From Nelumbo lutea (taxonomy: Eukaryota > Streptophyta > Magnoliopsida > Proteales > Nelumbonaceae), in NCBI GenBank assembly GCA_022828595.1, contig JAKGHH010000002.1, positions 67,180,383 through 67,244,382 of the forward strand: a stretch of 64,000 bases of DNA, given 5' to 3'. Shown here piece by piece: positions 1 to 18,310 of this stretch; within the stretch, counting starts at the first letter, position 1; every line of letters begins with the position of its first letter. A program made the position numbers and the translations under genes. The notes below the pieces were generated by a model, which ran no database searches, had not been told where the DNA came from, and saw only the letters and a program-made list of their open reading frames with translations.

Positions 1-480
1 ATGGGGCCATCTTAAGCCTAGCTCTGCCCACGACCTAATTAAGTGATGTCATATGGAATCCAACGCCCATTTTTACCTCCCAAGAAATCCTATCAGCAGC
101 AGATCTGAATTTAGTTTTTAAATAGATCAGTATGGATTAGTTCAAGTATATAGTTCACCCTATTCTCGATAAGAGTGTTCATTATATGGTTAAGATCATA
201 AAATCAAACCAAATCAAACCAAATTGAAATTGACAGTTTGGTCTGGTTGGAACTTAGAAATGGTAGTGTGGTTTTGTTTGGGACAATTTCAAATTTTGGT
301 TTACTTTAATATTAGTGAATGATTCCGTATTAAGTACGGAGAAGTTAATATATATGAATAAATATTAATGATTTTTATTACTGTTTATAAATCACCATTT
401 TTTAATTCACTCATACAGTCTATAGGTCCACATAAATTGACTCTTATATGTCAAACCCAAAAATTATACAGGTCATTAAA
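1..480. other. Intergenic sequence, no gene seen
   Basis: Moderately AT-rich plant intergenic DNA. I see no coding similarity, RNA gene or complete repeat in it. Several short stretches resemble degraded transposon sequence, but none has two ends that can be matched. Confidence 0.5.
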
Positions 481-1657
481 TTCAACTTGAAACATTTATT
501 ACTTTAATTTAACCATTATTATTATTAATAATTTATTTTAGTATTTAATTTAAAATTTTTGTTATTTAGTAATAATACTAACTAAATTTGTAATTATTTA
601 AATGTTTACTTAAAATATTTTTTCCAACCAAGTATAATTATTATTTATTTAATTCAGTAATTTTGAATAAGTAACTATTTGATTTAATCTGAATTATTTC
701 ATTTTTTTAATTATTTATAATAAACATTTAGAGTAGGATCTTTATTTGATTTAAAAGACTTGCCATGTTTTTATCTATACAATGGCCCCATACTATGGGG
801 CAACTAAAGTATCATTTAATTTGAAATTTACTATTTAACAATAAAAAATCAATGTTCTGTTGAGCAATCCACCCTCAAAAAAGTATCAATAACTTTGAAA
901 TCATTAATCTATTTATAAAATAGTAAACTTAGATGGATGTTTACAACAATATCACTAATACTGCTTAATATTTAGGGACATATGAATGGATAAAAAGCAT
1001 TTATGATATCCATTCAAAGAGCTATTAATAAAAACAATCCATGACAAACAACATTTGCAGATGCATCCATCATCTAAAATAAGAGATGAAAAATATATGA
1101 CTACAATCAAACCATCATCATGTATGGCTAAAATCAATTGAAAATATAATTAGGACTCCGAAGCCCATCCAATAGAGGAAACATGAAAGAAAGGAGAATA
1201 ATGGGACCATCCTATGTATGGAAGTCACCTCCAAGTTAGGTGGCAATGCTTCTTTTGGTCGATCATGGTTACGGATTTTAAGTCTAAGCTCCCCACAATG
1301 CACATAGACCAGCTAGAATTTATCTTTAGGAAAAGATAGGGAAACCTATATATAAACTAATGGTATGTTTGAATTATGGTAATTGGGAGATAGAAATAGA
1401 AAATGTAGGTTAAATTATAATTTTGGGCATGTTGATGTGTCAAATTCAAGTCAACTAGAATACTCATAGATTTTTAATTCATTCATTTAGTGGTAATTTG
1501 AGTATTTTTTATTCCATGTCTTTATTGAGTAATATAGATTAATAATATATTAATAATTATGAAATCAGTAATAATAATAAGTATATTACTATTGCTATTA
1601 TTTACTAATAATATATTCTTACTTTGTGTGTATTGATTTTGAAATCAGTAACATTAA

Positions 1658-1705
<48 letters not shown>
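1658..1705. repeat. (ATT)n microsatellite
   Basis: A nearly pure run of ATT/TTA triplets about 48 bp long inside the AT-rich block. A related run sits at the equivalent place in the duplicated segment near 2946-2991. Confidence 0.9.
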
Positions 1706-1707
<2 letters not shown>

Positions 1708-1870
1708 GTAATTAATTTGTTATAAGTACAAGTTTTAGTTATTCCTGAAATAATAATTGCTTTTATAATTCTTTTAGTTTAACAATAATGAATAATTAAA
1801 AGTTTACAATTTAACTTTCACTAAATGAAATATATATTGGAGAATAATAATAGTATTAATTATAATTACT

Positions 1871-1918
<48 letters not shown>
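1871..1918. repeat. (TAA)n microsatellite
   Basis: A nearly pure run of TAA/ATA triplets, about 48 bp, in the AT-rich block. The parallel segment near 3235 has a much shorter run, so the microsatellite has expanded since the duplication or contracted in the other copy. Confidence 0.9.
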
Positions 1919-2944
1919 TAACACTAATTATATATTTATATAAAAAAATATGAATTAATATAAATATAAAATGATTATGTCCCAATTAATAGTTAACATT
2001 ATTAAAATACTTATTAATTATAATTAATTAATTAACATTCCAAAGTAATAATTATTTTTATAGTTAAGGAATTAATTATCAGTAAGTAATTATAATCAGT
2101 AATTAATTTTTATTAGAAATCATTATTATTAGTAATAATTAATTACAATTATTGATGATAATAATGATATAATTAATTATAATAATAATAATAATATAAT
2201 TAATTATTTCATACAAAATGTATGAATTATAACTTCCAATAAAAATTCTAATATAAATAATTAACATTCAATATTAATTTTCAAAATAATTAATATGAGC
2301 TCATATAAATATAAAATTATTATTACCATTATGAAAATCGTTATTAATTATCATTCCAATTTAATAATGAGAAATATTATCAATAATTAGTTAATATCGA
2401 TAGTTAATTATTAGCAGTAATTATTATAATAAATTATAATCAATGAGTTATTATTATTAGTAATTAATAGATGAAATTAATTAATTAGAAGTCATTAATT
2501 ATTATTAGTACCTCTCTCTTTCAAAAAGTTGACTCATCATCATTGTCATCATCAATGACAACAATTTGATAAATACATAATTTGACAAAAATAGGTAAAT
2601 ATCATTAATTTATTTTTTTTATCTTTTGGAAAACTGAATAAGAGAAAAATAAAATGGGTAGCATTGCAAATGAAAAGTTATTTGGATTTTTGCAAAAAAA
2701 AATATTGAGCATAAAAAACCAATTACTCAAAAATAAGGTCGTTAATGAAAGAGTAATTAAAATTATTCTGTAAATAATAGTTTTAAGAAATTAATAATTA
2801 ATAATTGTCTGAATTAAAATGGGTAATTTCAACAAATAATTTTGTGTAATTAAAATTTTCTATTAACATTTTTTAATAATAATTAGTATTATTAATAGAT
2901 TAATAATATATTAATAATTGTGAAATCAATAATAACAATAAGTA

Positions 2945-2945
<1 letters not shown>

Positions 2946-2985
<40 letters not shown>

Positions 2986-2991
2986 AATAAT
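2946..2991. repeat. (ATT)n microsatellite
   Basis: A run of ATT triplets about 45 bp long, flanked on the right by ctaataatatattctta, which also flanks the related region near 1605. This supports the parallel duplication. Confidence 0.85.
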
Positions 2992-3469
2992 ATATTCTTA
3001 TTATGTGTGTATTGATTTTGAAATCAGTAATATTAAAGTATTATTATTATTTTATTTTTATTTTTATTAAGTAATTAATTTGTTATAATTATGATTTTTA
3101 GTTAATTCATAAAATAATATTTGCTTTTATAATTCTTTAAATTTAAAAATATTGAATAATTGAAAGTTTATAAATTAACTTTCACTAAATGAAATATTTA
3201 TTGGAGAATAATAATAGTATTAATTATAATTACTTGTAATAATAATGTAAATAAGTAATACTAACTATATATTTATAAAGTAATTAATATGAATTAATAT
3301 CAATATAAAATGATTATATCCCAATTAATAATTAACATTATTAAAACAATTATTAATTATCATGAATTAATTAACGTTCTGAAGTAATAATTATCATCAC
3401 CAGTATTAGTAATAACTAATTATAATTGTTGATAATAATAATATAATTATATTCATTAATATAATATTA

Positions 3470-4150
3470 TTAATTATAATTACTTATAATAATATAGCTA
3501 ATTATTTCTTATAAATGTATATGAGTTAATATAAATATAAAATGATTATTTCCAAATTATTAATTACCATTATGAAAAATATTTATTATTAATTATAATT
3601 ACTTATAATAATATAGCTAATTATTTCTTATAAATGTATGAATTATAATTTCTGATAGTAATTATAATATAAGTAATTACCATTAAATATTTATTTTCAA
3701 AATAATTAATATGAGTTAATATAAATGTAAAATGATTATTTCCAAATTATTAATTACCATTATGAAAATATTTATTATTAATTATAACTACTTATAATAA
3801 TATAGTTAATTATTTCATATAAATGTATGAATTATAATTTCTGATAATAATTATAATATAAATAATTACCATTAAATGTTTATTTTCAAAATAAATAATA
3901 TGAGTTAATATAAATGTAAAATTATTTCCAAATTATTAATTACCATTATGAAAATATTTATTATTAATTATAACTACTTATAATAATATAGTTAATTATT
4001 TCATATAAATGTATGAATTATAATTTCTGATAATAATTATAATATAAATAATTACCATTAAATATTTATTTTCAAAATAATTAATATGAGTTAATATAAA
4101 TATAAAATAATTATTTTCAAATTATTAATTTTCATTATGAAAATATTTAT
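3470..4150. repeat. Tandem array, ~188 bp period, about 3.5 copies
   Basis: The landmark tatgaaaatatttatta occurs at about 3571, 3761, 3947 and 4136, giving periods of 190, 186 and 189 bp. Between landmarks the units share the same order of words: aattataa, acttataataatata, ttaattatttc, ataaatgtatgaattataattt, and then ataattaccattaaat. Units differ by a few substitutions and small indels. No protein coding is evident. It is a short local satellite-like array in AT-rich DNA. Confidence 0.8.
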
Positions 4151-4559
4151 TAATTATCATTTCGAATTAATAATGAGCAATATTGTCATTAATAAATTAT
4201 CAGTAATTAAGTATGAGCAGTAATTATTATAAGAAATTATTTTTCTGAATTAATAATGAGCAATATTATTACTAATTAATTATTATCAGCAATTAAGTAA
4301 TAGCAGTAATTATTATTAGAAATTGTTTTCTGATTTGAATTATTATCAGTGAGTAATTATTATTAGTAATTGATAGCTAGAATTTATTAATTAGAAGTAG
4401 TTAACCGTAATTAATTAGTAATCAATAGCTGTAATTAATTCATTAAAAGTAGTTAACGGTAATTATTATTAATAATTAATAGCTGTAATTAATTAATTGG
4501 TTTAGTAGTTAACACTAATTAATAGCACAACTTACTGTTTTTTTAGGAAATGATTGAAA

Positions 4560-5160
4560 GTGGGAACTTCCCACTTCTCACAACTCTCTCCATGGTGGTG
4601 GGTTCTACTCTGCATGTTAGTGGGCTGTTTTATTTAATTACCACTAATTAGAATTTGACACATGTCTAATAGACTCTATTCTTAAACTACCACTATTCAA
4701 ATTTTGGCACATTGTTTAAATATTTGAAATGACAGGTATCTGAATGTAAGTGGGCCACATGTCTGATTGGGGGAAACTTTTGCCTGATATATACAGAGAG
4801 AGAGATGGGCGTTTCTAAACATGACCATGTTTCTTGTATGATAAGAGAACTTTGGAAGTGGGAAGATGACAATAGTCCTGTTGCCATTTAATTTCTGCTG
4901 TGACCACCACTAGGGTGGGAACTGGGAAGATGCTAAGATGGTTCTGGGGGCCCAATTCCTTGTGTAGTCATCATCATCACATAATGTCGACACTTGTGAT
5001 CTTGTCCTCGTGTCAATATAACGGCCATCCATCCTACTCTGCCTCTGCCATTCAACTTTCTCCTTTCATTAGCTCGTGGAAAAACTGGTGTTCGCCATTC
5101 GATCGACTTGCTAGGGTTCCGCTCTGGGGGCCCTACTCTGATCTATGTGAATTTAATTAT
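4560..5160. other. Intergenic sequence, no gene seen
   Basis: Transition from the AT-rich block to more balanced composition. Short open frames exist, but I recognise no protein in them. The stretch may include leader sequence of the bHLH pseudogene that follows. Confidence 0.4.
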
Positions 5161-5842
5161 GGGTTCCGCTCAGAAGTCAAAAGTGGTTGGTTTATAGAAT
5201 ACATGGATGATGTTCAAGCCGCTGAATATTTTTGGCCTCCTCCCCAGAACCCCAGATGATTAGCGATCAAACAGTCTCATCATCAGGTGCGGGCCAGCCT
5301 TGGACTTGAATTTCTGCTGAAGGATGAGAATTGTGCCGAAAGGTCATGCTTGAAGAAGCGAGGTCATATGGAGTCTTCCTCTGGAGCAAAAAGATGCGAC
5401 GGGACAGACTCAATGGTAGGTTCTTAGAGTTGTGTTCCAATCTGGAGCCAGGGAGGCTGCAGCCAATAAAGGCCGACAAGGTTGTCATCCTGAATAATGC
5501 AACTCATCGTCTTTTGAATCAGCTACGCCTTGAAGCACAAAATAAGCTTAAAGCAATAAATGATGCACTTAAGATTACAGTACAAAACCTCAAGGCAGAG
5601 AAGCGGCTCAAGGCAGAGAAAGAAAGGATGGAGCAGATGGTTGTGTTTCATGTATGTCCTATTGTGCCACCTCATACATCCTATGCAGCTACAACCACTT
5701 TAATTTTTCTCTGTCAATGGGAAGAGCATTCCTTATCAGCCAAACTACCTGTCGCCAATGGCCATGTGGCAATGGATGCCACCAGCATCTTGGGATATCA
5801 CTCAAGAACATGTTCTCAACCGTTTCCCCCAACGGTTGACTG
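5160..5842 (+). pseudogene. bHLH (group IVc) transcription factor pseudogene, probably processed
   Basis: The translation resembles plant group IVc basic helix-loop-helix factors (the ILR3/bHLH104/bHLH115 group, regulators of iron homeostasis). An N-terminal-like stretch (SGWFIEYMDDVQAAEYFW) lies near 5190-5245. A KKRGHMESSSGAK segment near 5350-5390 precedes the basic region, and the helix-loop-helix with KKMRRDRLN, FLEL and LEPGR follows at about 5388-5530. A leucine-zipper-like stretch with LKAEK repeats runs to about 5640, and a C-terminal remnant (MWQWMPPA) lies near 5760-5790. The parts are not in one frame: there is a stop after the N-terminal stretch and a shift between KKRG and the basic region, so it is broken. 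Family genes carry introns, and here the parts run on without any, which suggests a retrocopy. I see no clear poly-A tail or target duplication, so a fragmentary genomic copy is possible. Confidence 0.72.
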
Positions 5843-8800
5843 ATATGTATCATATGTGATGCTTACCTGTCAGTACATACATGAAAAATTGTGATGAAAA
5901 TCACCTTACCAAACAGCATAATGTTTCTCACTGCCTACGTAGTAAAAACGTTTTTTTTTTTGTAAAAAATGGGCGTTGGAAGCATGAGCGTTTTTTCTTA
6001 AAAATCGGTCCCAAAAATCTCCCACGCTTAGATATTTCATAAGAAAAAGGAAAAAAAAACTTAGGCCGGGCTCAAGTCCATGTATATACATATGTATTTG
6101 TATATCCATGTAATGTACATAGGTAGGTCAGGTTCGAGTTAGGATAAAACTGGATCGGGTTCGTGCCAGGTTTGGACTATCTAAAAGCTAGGCCCAGACC
6201 TAGCTCTAAAAGTAAAAAAGAAAAAACCTGAACTTTGGGCCCAGGCCCATCCAATGAAAATTGCAGCCAGGTCAGTCTGAGTTCGTGTTGGGCCCATATA
6301 AGTTGCACCCCTAGTGAAATGTTAATTCACTCTACAAATTCTTCGAACACTAATGGATCATGCGGGGACGGCCCACGCTACTAAATTTAGATGGTCAAAT
6401 TCATTTTCATGGAGTTTATATGGATTAACATGTCACACAGGAAGATCCCTGTAGACATCACAAGCCATCTGACATAGACGGCCGAAATTTTACCCTTTGT
6501 TGTGGGCGTTGTAAGAGCTGAGTTTTATGGGCCCAGCCTATGAGGAGCAGTCTTGTGCTGTACTTTTGTGGGCCTGGGCTTCTCATGCTAAGTTTTATGG
6601 GCCCAGCCACTTTTTATTTCCAACTTTCTTCTTCTTCCCTCGTCTCTCTTCAGGCTCTAAGAATACAAACAGTGGACATGTCTTCTGTAAATAGAATTTA
6701 TTTGGAGTTTATCATTGCTCAATTCAAGCGTCCTTCTAAGTACTTCATTTAGTAAGAAGTTGTATGTCAGCCTTGGAAAAAAGCTCAGCATTGGACTCTT
6801 CATTGAAAAAGTTTTCTTTTCTTAATTAGTTCGAGGCTACATATTGTTGTATGTATGTAAAATGGTTTTATTAGAAAATGATATTGAAAAGGAATTCAAT
6901 TTCTTTATTTTCCTGGTGTTTGGATTAAATTGCAAAAAGAAAAAAGTGAATGGTTTCCCAAGAAAGAATCGTGGAATATTAAAAGGAATGTCATTTGACT
7001 CATTTCCTAAAACTTCTACTCTTTTCTTCCCTTTCGAAAAAAGTTTGTTTTCCACGGCCATTAAGGTGTAATGAAACTCTGTAAAATAAGGTTTTCCTCC
7101 ATCACAAATGCAACCAAATGAAGCCTTAAAAGAATATTCTCATGATTACTCCTAAATATGAGTTCAGAATTCAGAAAGAAGGAAAACAAAGGTTTAACAA
7201 TAATCGTAAATAGCATCTAGTCCATTATGTGTTTTTGTTATCTCTCCTGCTGGACGACCATAAAAATAACAAGACAAAAGAAGGAAAAAAATAAAAGAAA
7301 ATGCTTCTGATTGATAATTGGGAAGCAGTCCAAAAGAATCAAAACCATATTATTGATATTAACTAGTAGAACTATACTTCAAATCAGAAAAAGAAAACCT
7401 CCATCGCGTAATAACCTAGGTTTAGGTGATCCAATGTCGGATTACTGGTTGGAGCCCAACCCAGGCCCGGTTTAAGCCCAATGGACCTTGTCAGGACCCC
7501 TGGGTTATGTTTAGGACGCTCTAAACTTCCAAATTCCAATGAATATGAACTTTCTATTGGAATTTTGATTAGTTGAAGCTTTAACTGTATTGCGGGCTGT
7601 GAAACGAATGATAATGCCCCATATCAATGACAAAAGTACATAGGACCCATACCGAGAGGTTGAATGGTTGTGGGTCCTATTGGTGTTGAGTGTTATTAGT
7701 TACACAATCTATTAAACAGTTATTGAGTTCAGCTAATCCTATCTCGTCTGGACTGACGAAATGGATCAATACAACAACGAGGTTTTTAAATTAAATTAGA
7801 AGAGGTAGTTAAGAAAGGCAATTATCTTTAGGACAGCTAAATGAGTCAATGTGCATGCTCTTTGATGGTTCAAGTTGAAATATAATAAATATAAACAGGA
7901 ATAGCCTCTCATTTTTTTTTTAATAAATTTGAAGGAATAGTATGATATGTACAGCTATAATAATTAACAAGTTTTCTTTCCATTGTGAATGTTGCTTCTC
8001 CAATAGCCATTGTATTAGACAGAGCTTTTCTCCATCTCCTTATTATATTCATCAAAAGTCAGAACAGGATTATAGGAGAATTTGAGCCAATTTTAATGTG
8101 ATAAGAGTGCCATGTTTTACAGAAACAGAAGCCACCCCTTGGACTCCATCGATATTGCTCAAGCATGTGGCTTTGAAAATACCTTTTATCGATGCGTTCC
8201 GATTTGGCACGAGAGATGCAGATTTGATACCAAGGCTCTTCTACTGTCTGGACTCTGGAGTCTGGATAGGGGAGATGGAGTTTTGAGTGAGACATATGAA
8301 GCCCACAAGGGCACATGATCATAAGCAAACTTATTGTCCACTCAAGAAATTATGAATGCCATATACACACAGAAATTTGAGAAGGGGGACAAACGATTTC
8401 TTTAAATACAATCAAATAACGACAAATGCCACTAGACTAGTACTAGAACCCACATCTCCTTGTCTGCTTGACACATTTTGTGATATTATATTAGAATTAG
8501 ATAGATGGATATATCAATCCATGCGGGTGTGTTAGTCTCTCCAGGTTGGGTTTAATTTCTTCTAATTACTTTGGATTTTGGGTTATCAGAATCCATTTTT
8601 GCCAACTGTCCTGATTAATTAGTTCTAATCAGACTTGAGAGCCATTGTCTTGTTTATAAACTGAGCAATTGGAGTGGAGTTGACCATGCATAGAAATCGG
8701 ATGCCTTTCTCCCCACCTGCTCTAATCGGAATCTCACTGTCAGTCGGTCACCATGTCTCAATCACCTCTTGCCGCAGTTTTCAGCGATATAAATTTATAG

Positions 8801-9252
8801 GGGAATACTACCTGTACACAGCAAGTGATTCCAGAGATCAAAGCCTCAAACTTCTTGTGTGGTTCTGTACTTCTGTTCTCAGCACGCACATGCACTTCCA
8901 AAAAAAAACCTTCTCCACAGTCCCACTCTTCTATCTTCTTTCTGACGCAGGATTCCTGTGGGGTGGGCCGTGTCAATGGATGATCCAAATCAACCACCAC
9001 AACCTGAAACAAGGTCGCGAAACTCTGAGGCCTCCGGTCGCTTTTATATGTTTTATCTGTCTGGCCACGCTTTGCGCAACGTCAACGTGCAACCCCTCCA
9101 TACACTGAGCAGATCATCCCTTTCACAGAATTGCTCCTCCGATTTTAACTTCTTAACCTTGTAAGCGTAATATAATATCATCTAATAAAAAGTAGTTCTC
9201 GGTGATGGTGATTCGTGATGTTGGACAAATTAGTCCAAGGTATATTCCTTAG
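5843..9252. other. Intergenic sequence with degraded repeats, no gene recognised
   Basis: No confident gene. Around 6060-6320 there is sequence rich in gggccc words ending in ttgcacccctag, which looks like one end of a hAT-type MITE without a matching partner. At about 6518-6615 a ~70 bp segment containing gttttatgggcccagcc is tandemly repeated. Open frames at 8059-8328 and 8674-9108 translate to nothing I recognise. The right part is distal upstream sequence of the TPI gene, before the Pack-MULE. Confidence 0.45.
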
Positions 9253-9261
9253 TTATAAAAT
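9253..9261. repeat. Target site duplication (left) of Pack-MULE
   Basis: The nonamer ttataaaat lies immediately left of the terminal inverted repeat that starts with gggtaaaata. It is repeated exactly at 10703-10711. Nine bases is the duplication length typical of Mutator-superfamily insertions. Confidence 0.9.
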
Positions 9262-9395
9262 GGGTAAAATAAAAAAAAAAAAACCTTTCCTTAAGTTTCA
9301 CTTTAATAAAATCCTCCCCTGAATTTTTAAAGAATTCAACAATAACCTAAAATCCTCCTTAAAATGTTCAAATACCCATCTTACCCTATCTAAAT
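9262..9395. repeat. Left terminal inverted repeat of Pack-MULE
   Basis: Starts gggtaaaataaaa, then contains ttaataaaatcctcccctgaa and caaatacccatcttaccct. These words recur in reverse order and orientation at the right end. The inner limit is approximate because indels blur the alignment. Confidence 0.8.
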
Positions 9396-10462
9396 CGGCA
9401 GCAACACGTCCAAAACCGCTACCATCCATCTCTCACCATTAAATCTAACAACGTTGTTTTCGTCAGCCACAGTTTGATCAGATAGTTCACCATTTCAAGA
9501 CACGGACGAGAACGGTGGTGACACATGCTTTGGTGCCTTGGGAGACTTAGCAACCATAAGCGTCGGTGTTGGAGCCAGTGTTGGCATTGGCATTGGCCAA
9601 GCCTTGAATAACTCCTTGGGTAACAACACTTTGTCAATCATGTAAATCGCTAGACGATGCTGGTCTTGCAACGTCCTCGTTATCTTGGTTGTCAAAATCT
9701 TCTCCAATTTTACCAACTCGTTGTCGTTGTAAATTGTGGAATCATATTATTGGCACCATCTATTGCTAATGTGTTCACAACTCCGTTGTTCAACCTCAAC
9801 ATTTTCATGGAATCATAAACAAGAATTCTGTGATACAACAACAACAAATTATTCCCATCCGCTATTAGGTTCTTGTATTTGGGCATGAAGTCCTTAAACA
9901 ACTGGTCAGTGGGGCAGAACACAGTTAACCCTCATTCAATGTTGTTATCAAATGTCTACTCAATTTCAGAAGCCACTAGCATATCCGTGAAAACCTTACA
10001 ACCTCGCTTTGACATTAGAGATGTGAGGTTTAGTTTGTTGGGGCTCGGAGTGGGGGCTTTTTCTTCAGCGGATGCCATGACCTTGCCATGCTTGGATTCG
10101 GCTCCAAAGCCAACCTTGCTGCCTTTGAGATTGGTGACGTTGACGAAGTTAGAAGCGTCGGGGGCAAAGCCGATGGCTTAGAACATGGTGGCAGTCAAGA
10201 TCGTACCATTTGTCATTTGAAGCTACTTTTGTGCACCAAAATAATCAAGGAGAACATGAAGGGATAGGACATTTTTGGTAATTTGATGGTGTAGATGGAG
10301 AGGTGTGACAAGAGGTCTGACATGCCGCCATTGTAGACTACGTAGACTACCACGGTCTCACGTTTGTTGATCTCTACGACGAGTTGAATGATAGCTATAT
10401 TATGTGCATCGATGACCCCAACTAAGAGTAGGAAGAGAGAGGGTTATTGCTCCGGTGGCCAT
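9375..10462 (-). pseudogene. Captured fasciclin-like arabinogalactan protein (FLA) pseudogene inside the Pack-MULE
   Basis: Read on the - strand, the segments follow the order of plant FLA proteins, which are GPI-anchored cell-wall glycoproteins with FAS1 domains and Pro-rich AGP regions. A possible start codon lies at 10460-10462, then a hydrophobic leader ending LFLLLVGVIDAHNI. A first FAS1 domain follows (EINKRETVVVYVVYNGGMS, then VLSLHVLLDYFGAQK in a shifted frame), with NFVNVTNLKGSKVGFGAES next. A linker (APTPSP) leads into a second FAS1 domain (LTVFCPTD, FMPKYKNL, LAIYMIDKVLLPKELF), then PMPTLAPTPT and a C-terminal DQTVADENNVVRFNG. Several frameshifts and stops separate these pieces, and the end of the first FAS1 domain appears deleted. 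Because FLA genes are usually intronless, the lack of introns does not prove retroposition. It runs antisense to TPI. Confidence 0.82.
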
Positions 10463-10544
10463 TGGGAAAAGCTGCATTATTTGAGTAGAACGAAAAAAAT
10501 GTAGTGGTTTTGGGTGTGTTGTTGTCGATTTTGTTAGGGCAAAA

Positions 10545-10702
10545 TGGGTATTTGAAAAAAAATTGATGCATTGGTGTAACGTTTTTCATGTCGATTAGTG
10601 ATGGAAGGAAGGTTTTTGTTGAATTTTTTAAAAATTCAGGGGAGAATTTTGTTAAAATGAAATTAAAGGGGATATTTTCATTATTATTTTTGTATTTTAC
10701 CC
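10545..10702. repeat. Right terminal inverted repeat of Pack-MULE
   Basis: Ends with tgtattttaccc. Read in reverse it carries gggtaaaatac, caaaattctcccctgaattt and, deeper, caaatacccattttgccc, matching the left end. It is immediately followed by the second copy of the 9-bp duplication ttataaaat. Confidence 0.8.
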
Positions 10703-10711
10703 TTATAAAAT
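10703..10711. repeat. Target site duplication (right) of Pack-MULE
   Basis: Exact copy of the nonamer ttataaaat found at 9253-9261. It lies immediately right of the terminal accc of the element. Confidence 0.9.
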
Positions 10712-10766
10712 AGAACAGACGTATTATGGTAACTTCACGTAAATAGCACCGCACAATTTATTCTCT

Positions 10767-10774
10767 CTATAAAT
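10767..10774 (+). promoter_or_regulatory. Probable TATA box of the TPI gene
   Basis: The octamer ctataaat lies 104-111 bp upstream of the TPI start codon. It is followed by a pyrimidine-rich leader (ctcttttcttcgtctctgc) typical of highly expressed plant genes. Transcription would start near 10800. Only about 65 bp of host sequence separates this box from the Pack-MULE end, so upstream control elements must be in the MULE or beyond it. Confidence 0.6.
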
Positions 10775-10877
10775 GTAAATAATAATATCTCCTCCCACAG
10801 CTACCAAGCAAACCTCTCTTTTCTTCGTCTCTGCTACTGTGAACTCTTGCCTCCCTGTATCTTTGTTTCCTTTGGAA

Positions 10878-18127
<7,250 letters not shown>

Positions 18128-18304
18128 GCTTGGAACCACATACGGTGGTTTATGCTGGGAGTTTTTGTTGGTGACAAAAACTGCCACCCTGTAGTTTTCC
18201 CTTCAAAAACTGTTACTTCTAAGAGCCACTATTATCTATGTATCTATGCAGTATGGTTGATACCTAAAACTAACTGGATGTGAGCCAGCAGGATTCTGAG
18301 TTTA

Positions 18305-18310
18305 AATAAA
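18305..18310 (+). other. Possible TPI polyadenylation signal (AATAAA)
   Basis: A perfect aataaa lies about 180 bp after the TPI stop codon, with T-rich sequence downstream. Plant poly(A) signals are loose, so this is only a candidate. Confidence 0.4.

Larger units (their letters stand above)
480..4560. repeat. AT-rich repeat block with internal duplications
   Basis: About 4 kb composed almost entirely of A and T, dominated by TAAT/ATTA words and long ATT or TAA microsatellites. Two large similar segments can be followed in parallel. A stretch beginning near 1525 recurs near 2897 with the same order of landmarks, for example tgtgtgtattgattttg at about 1625 and 3004, and ctttcactaaatgaaat at about 1815 and 3179. 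The offset is therefore 1.36-1.38 kb. The second segment also holds a ~188 bp tandem array, listed separately. There is no coding content. It could be a degraded transposon or a locally expanded AT-rich satellite; the sequence alone does not decide. Confidence 0.7.
9262..10702. mobile_element. Pack-MULE (non-autonomous Mutator-like element) carrying a captured FLA gene
   Basis: A 1441-bp element bounded by long inverted termini and a perfect 9-bp target duplication. The left end starts gggtaaaataaaa and the right end, read in reverse, starts gggtaaaatacaaa. Further in, both ends share ctcccctgaatttttaaa and attcaaca, then a caaatacccat word, so the inverted repeats are about 130-160 bp with moderate divergence. 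There is no transposase. The interior holds an antisense, near full-length but broken fasciclin-like arabinogalactan protein sequence. Capture of host gene sequence between MULE termini is the definition of a Pack-MULE. The right end is about 65 bp upstream of the probable TPI TATA box, so the insertion lies in that gene's promoter. A second element with related termini is at 33128-34236. Confidence 0.88.

Noticed and set aside
3470..4150. CRISPR-like reading of the spaced repeats
   Set aside because: Units are contiguous 188-bp AT-rich repeats with no short repeat-spacer pattern, in a plant genome.
8059..8328. Overlapping open frames on both strands in a short region upstream of TPI
   Set aside because: Neither translation matches a family I know, there is no splice or start context, and lengths (62-89 codons) are within chance.
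8674..9108. 144-codon + strand open frame
   Set aside because: Composition is ordinary non-coding. No motif, signal peptide or domain is recognisable and the opposite frame is also open over part of it.
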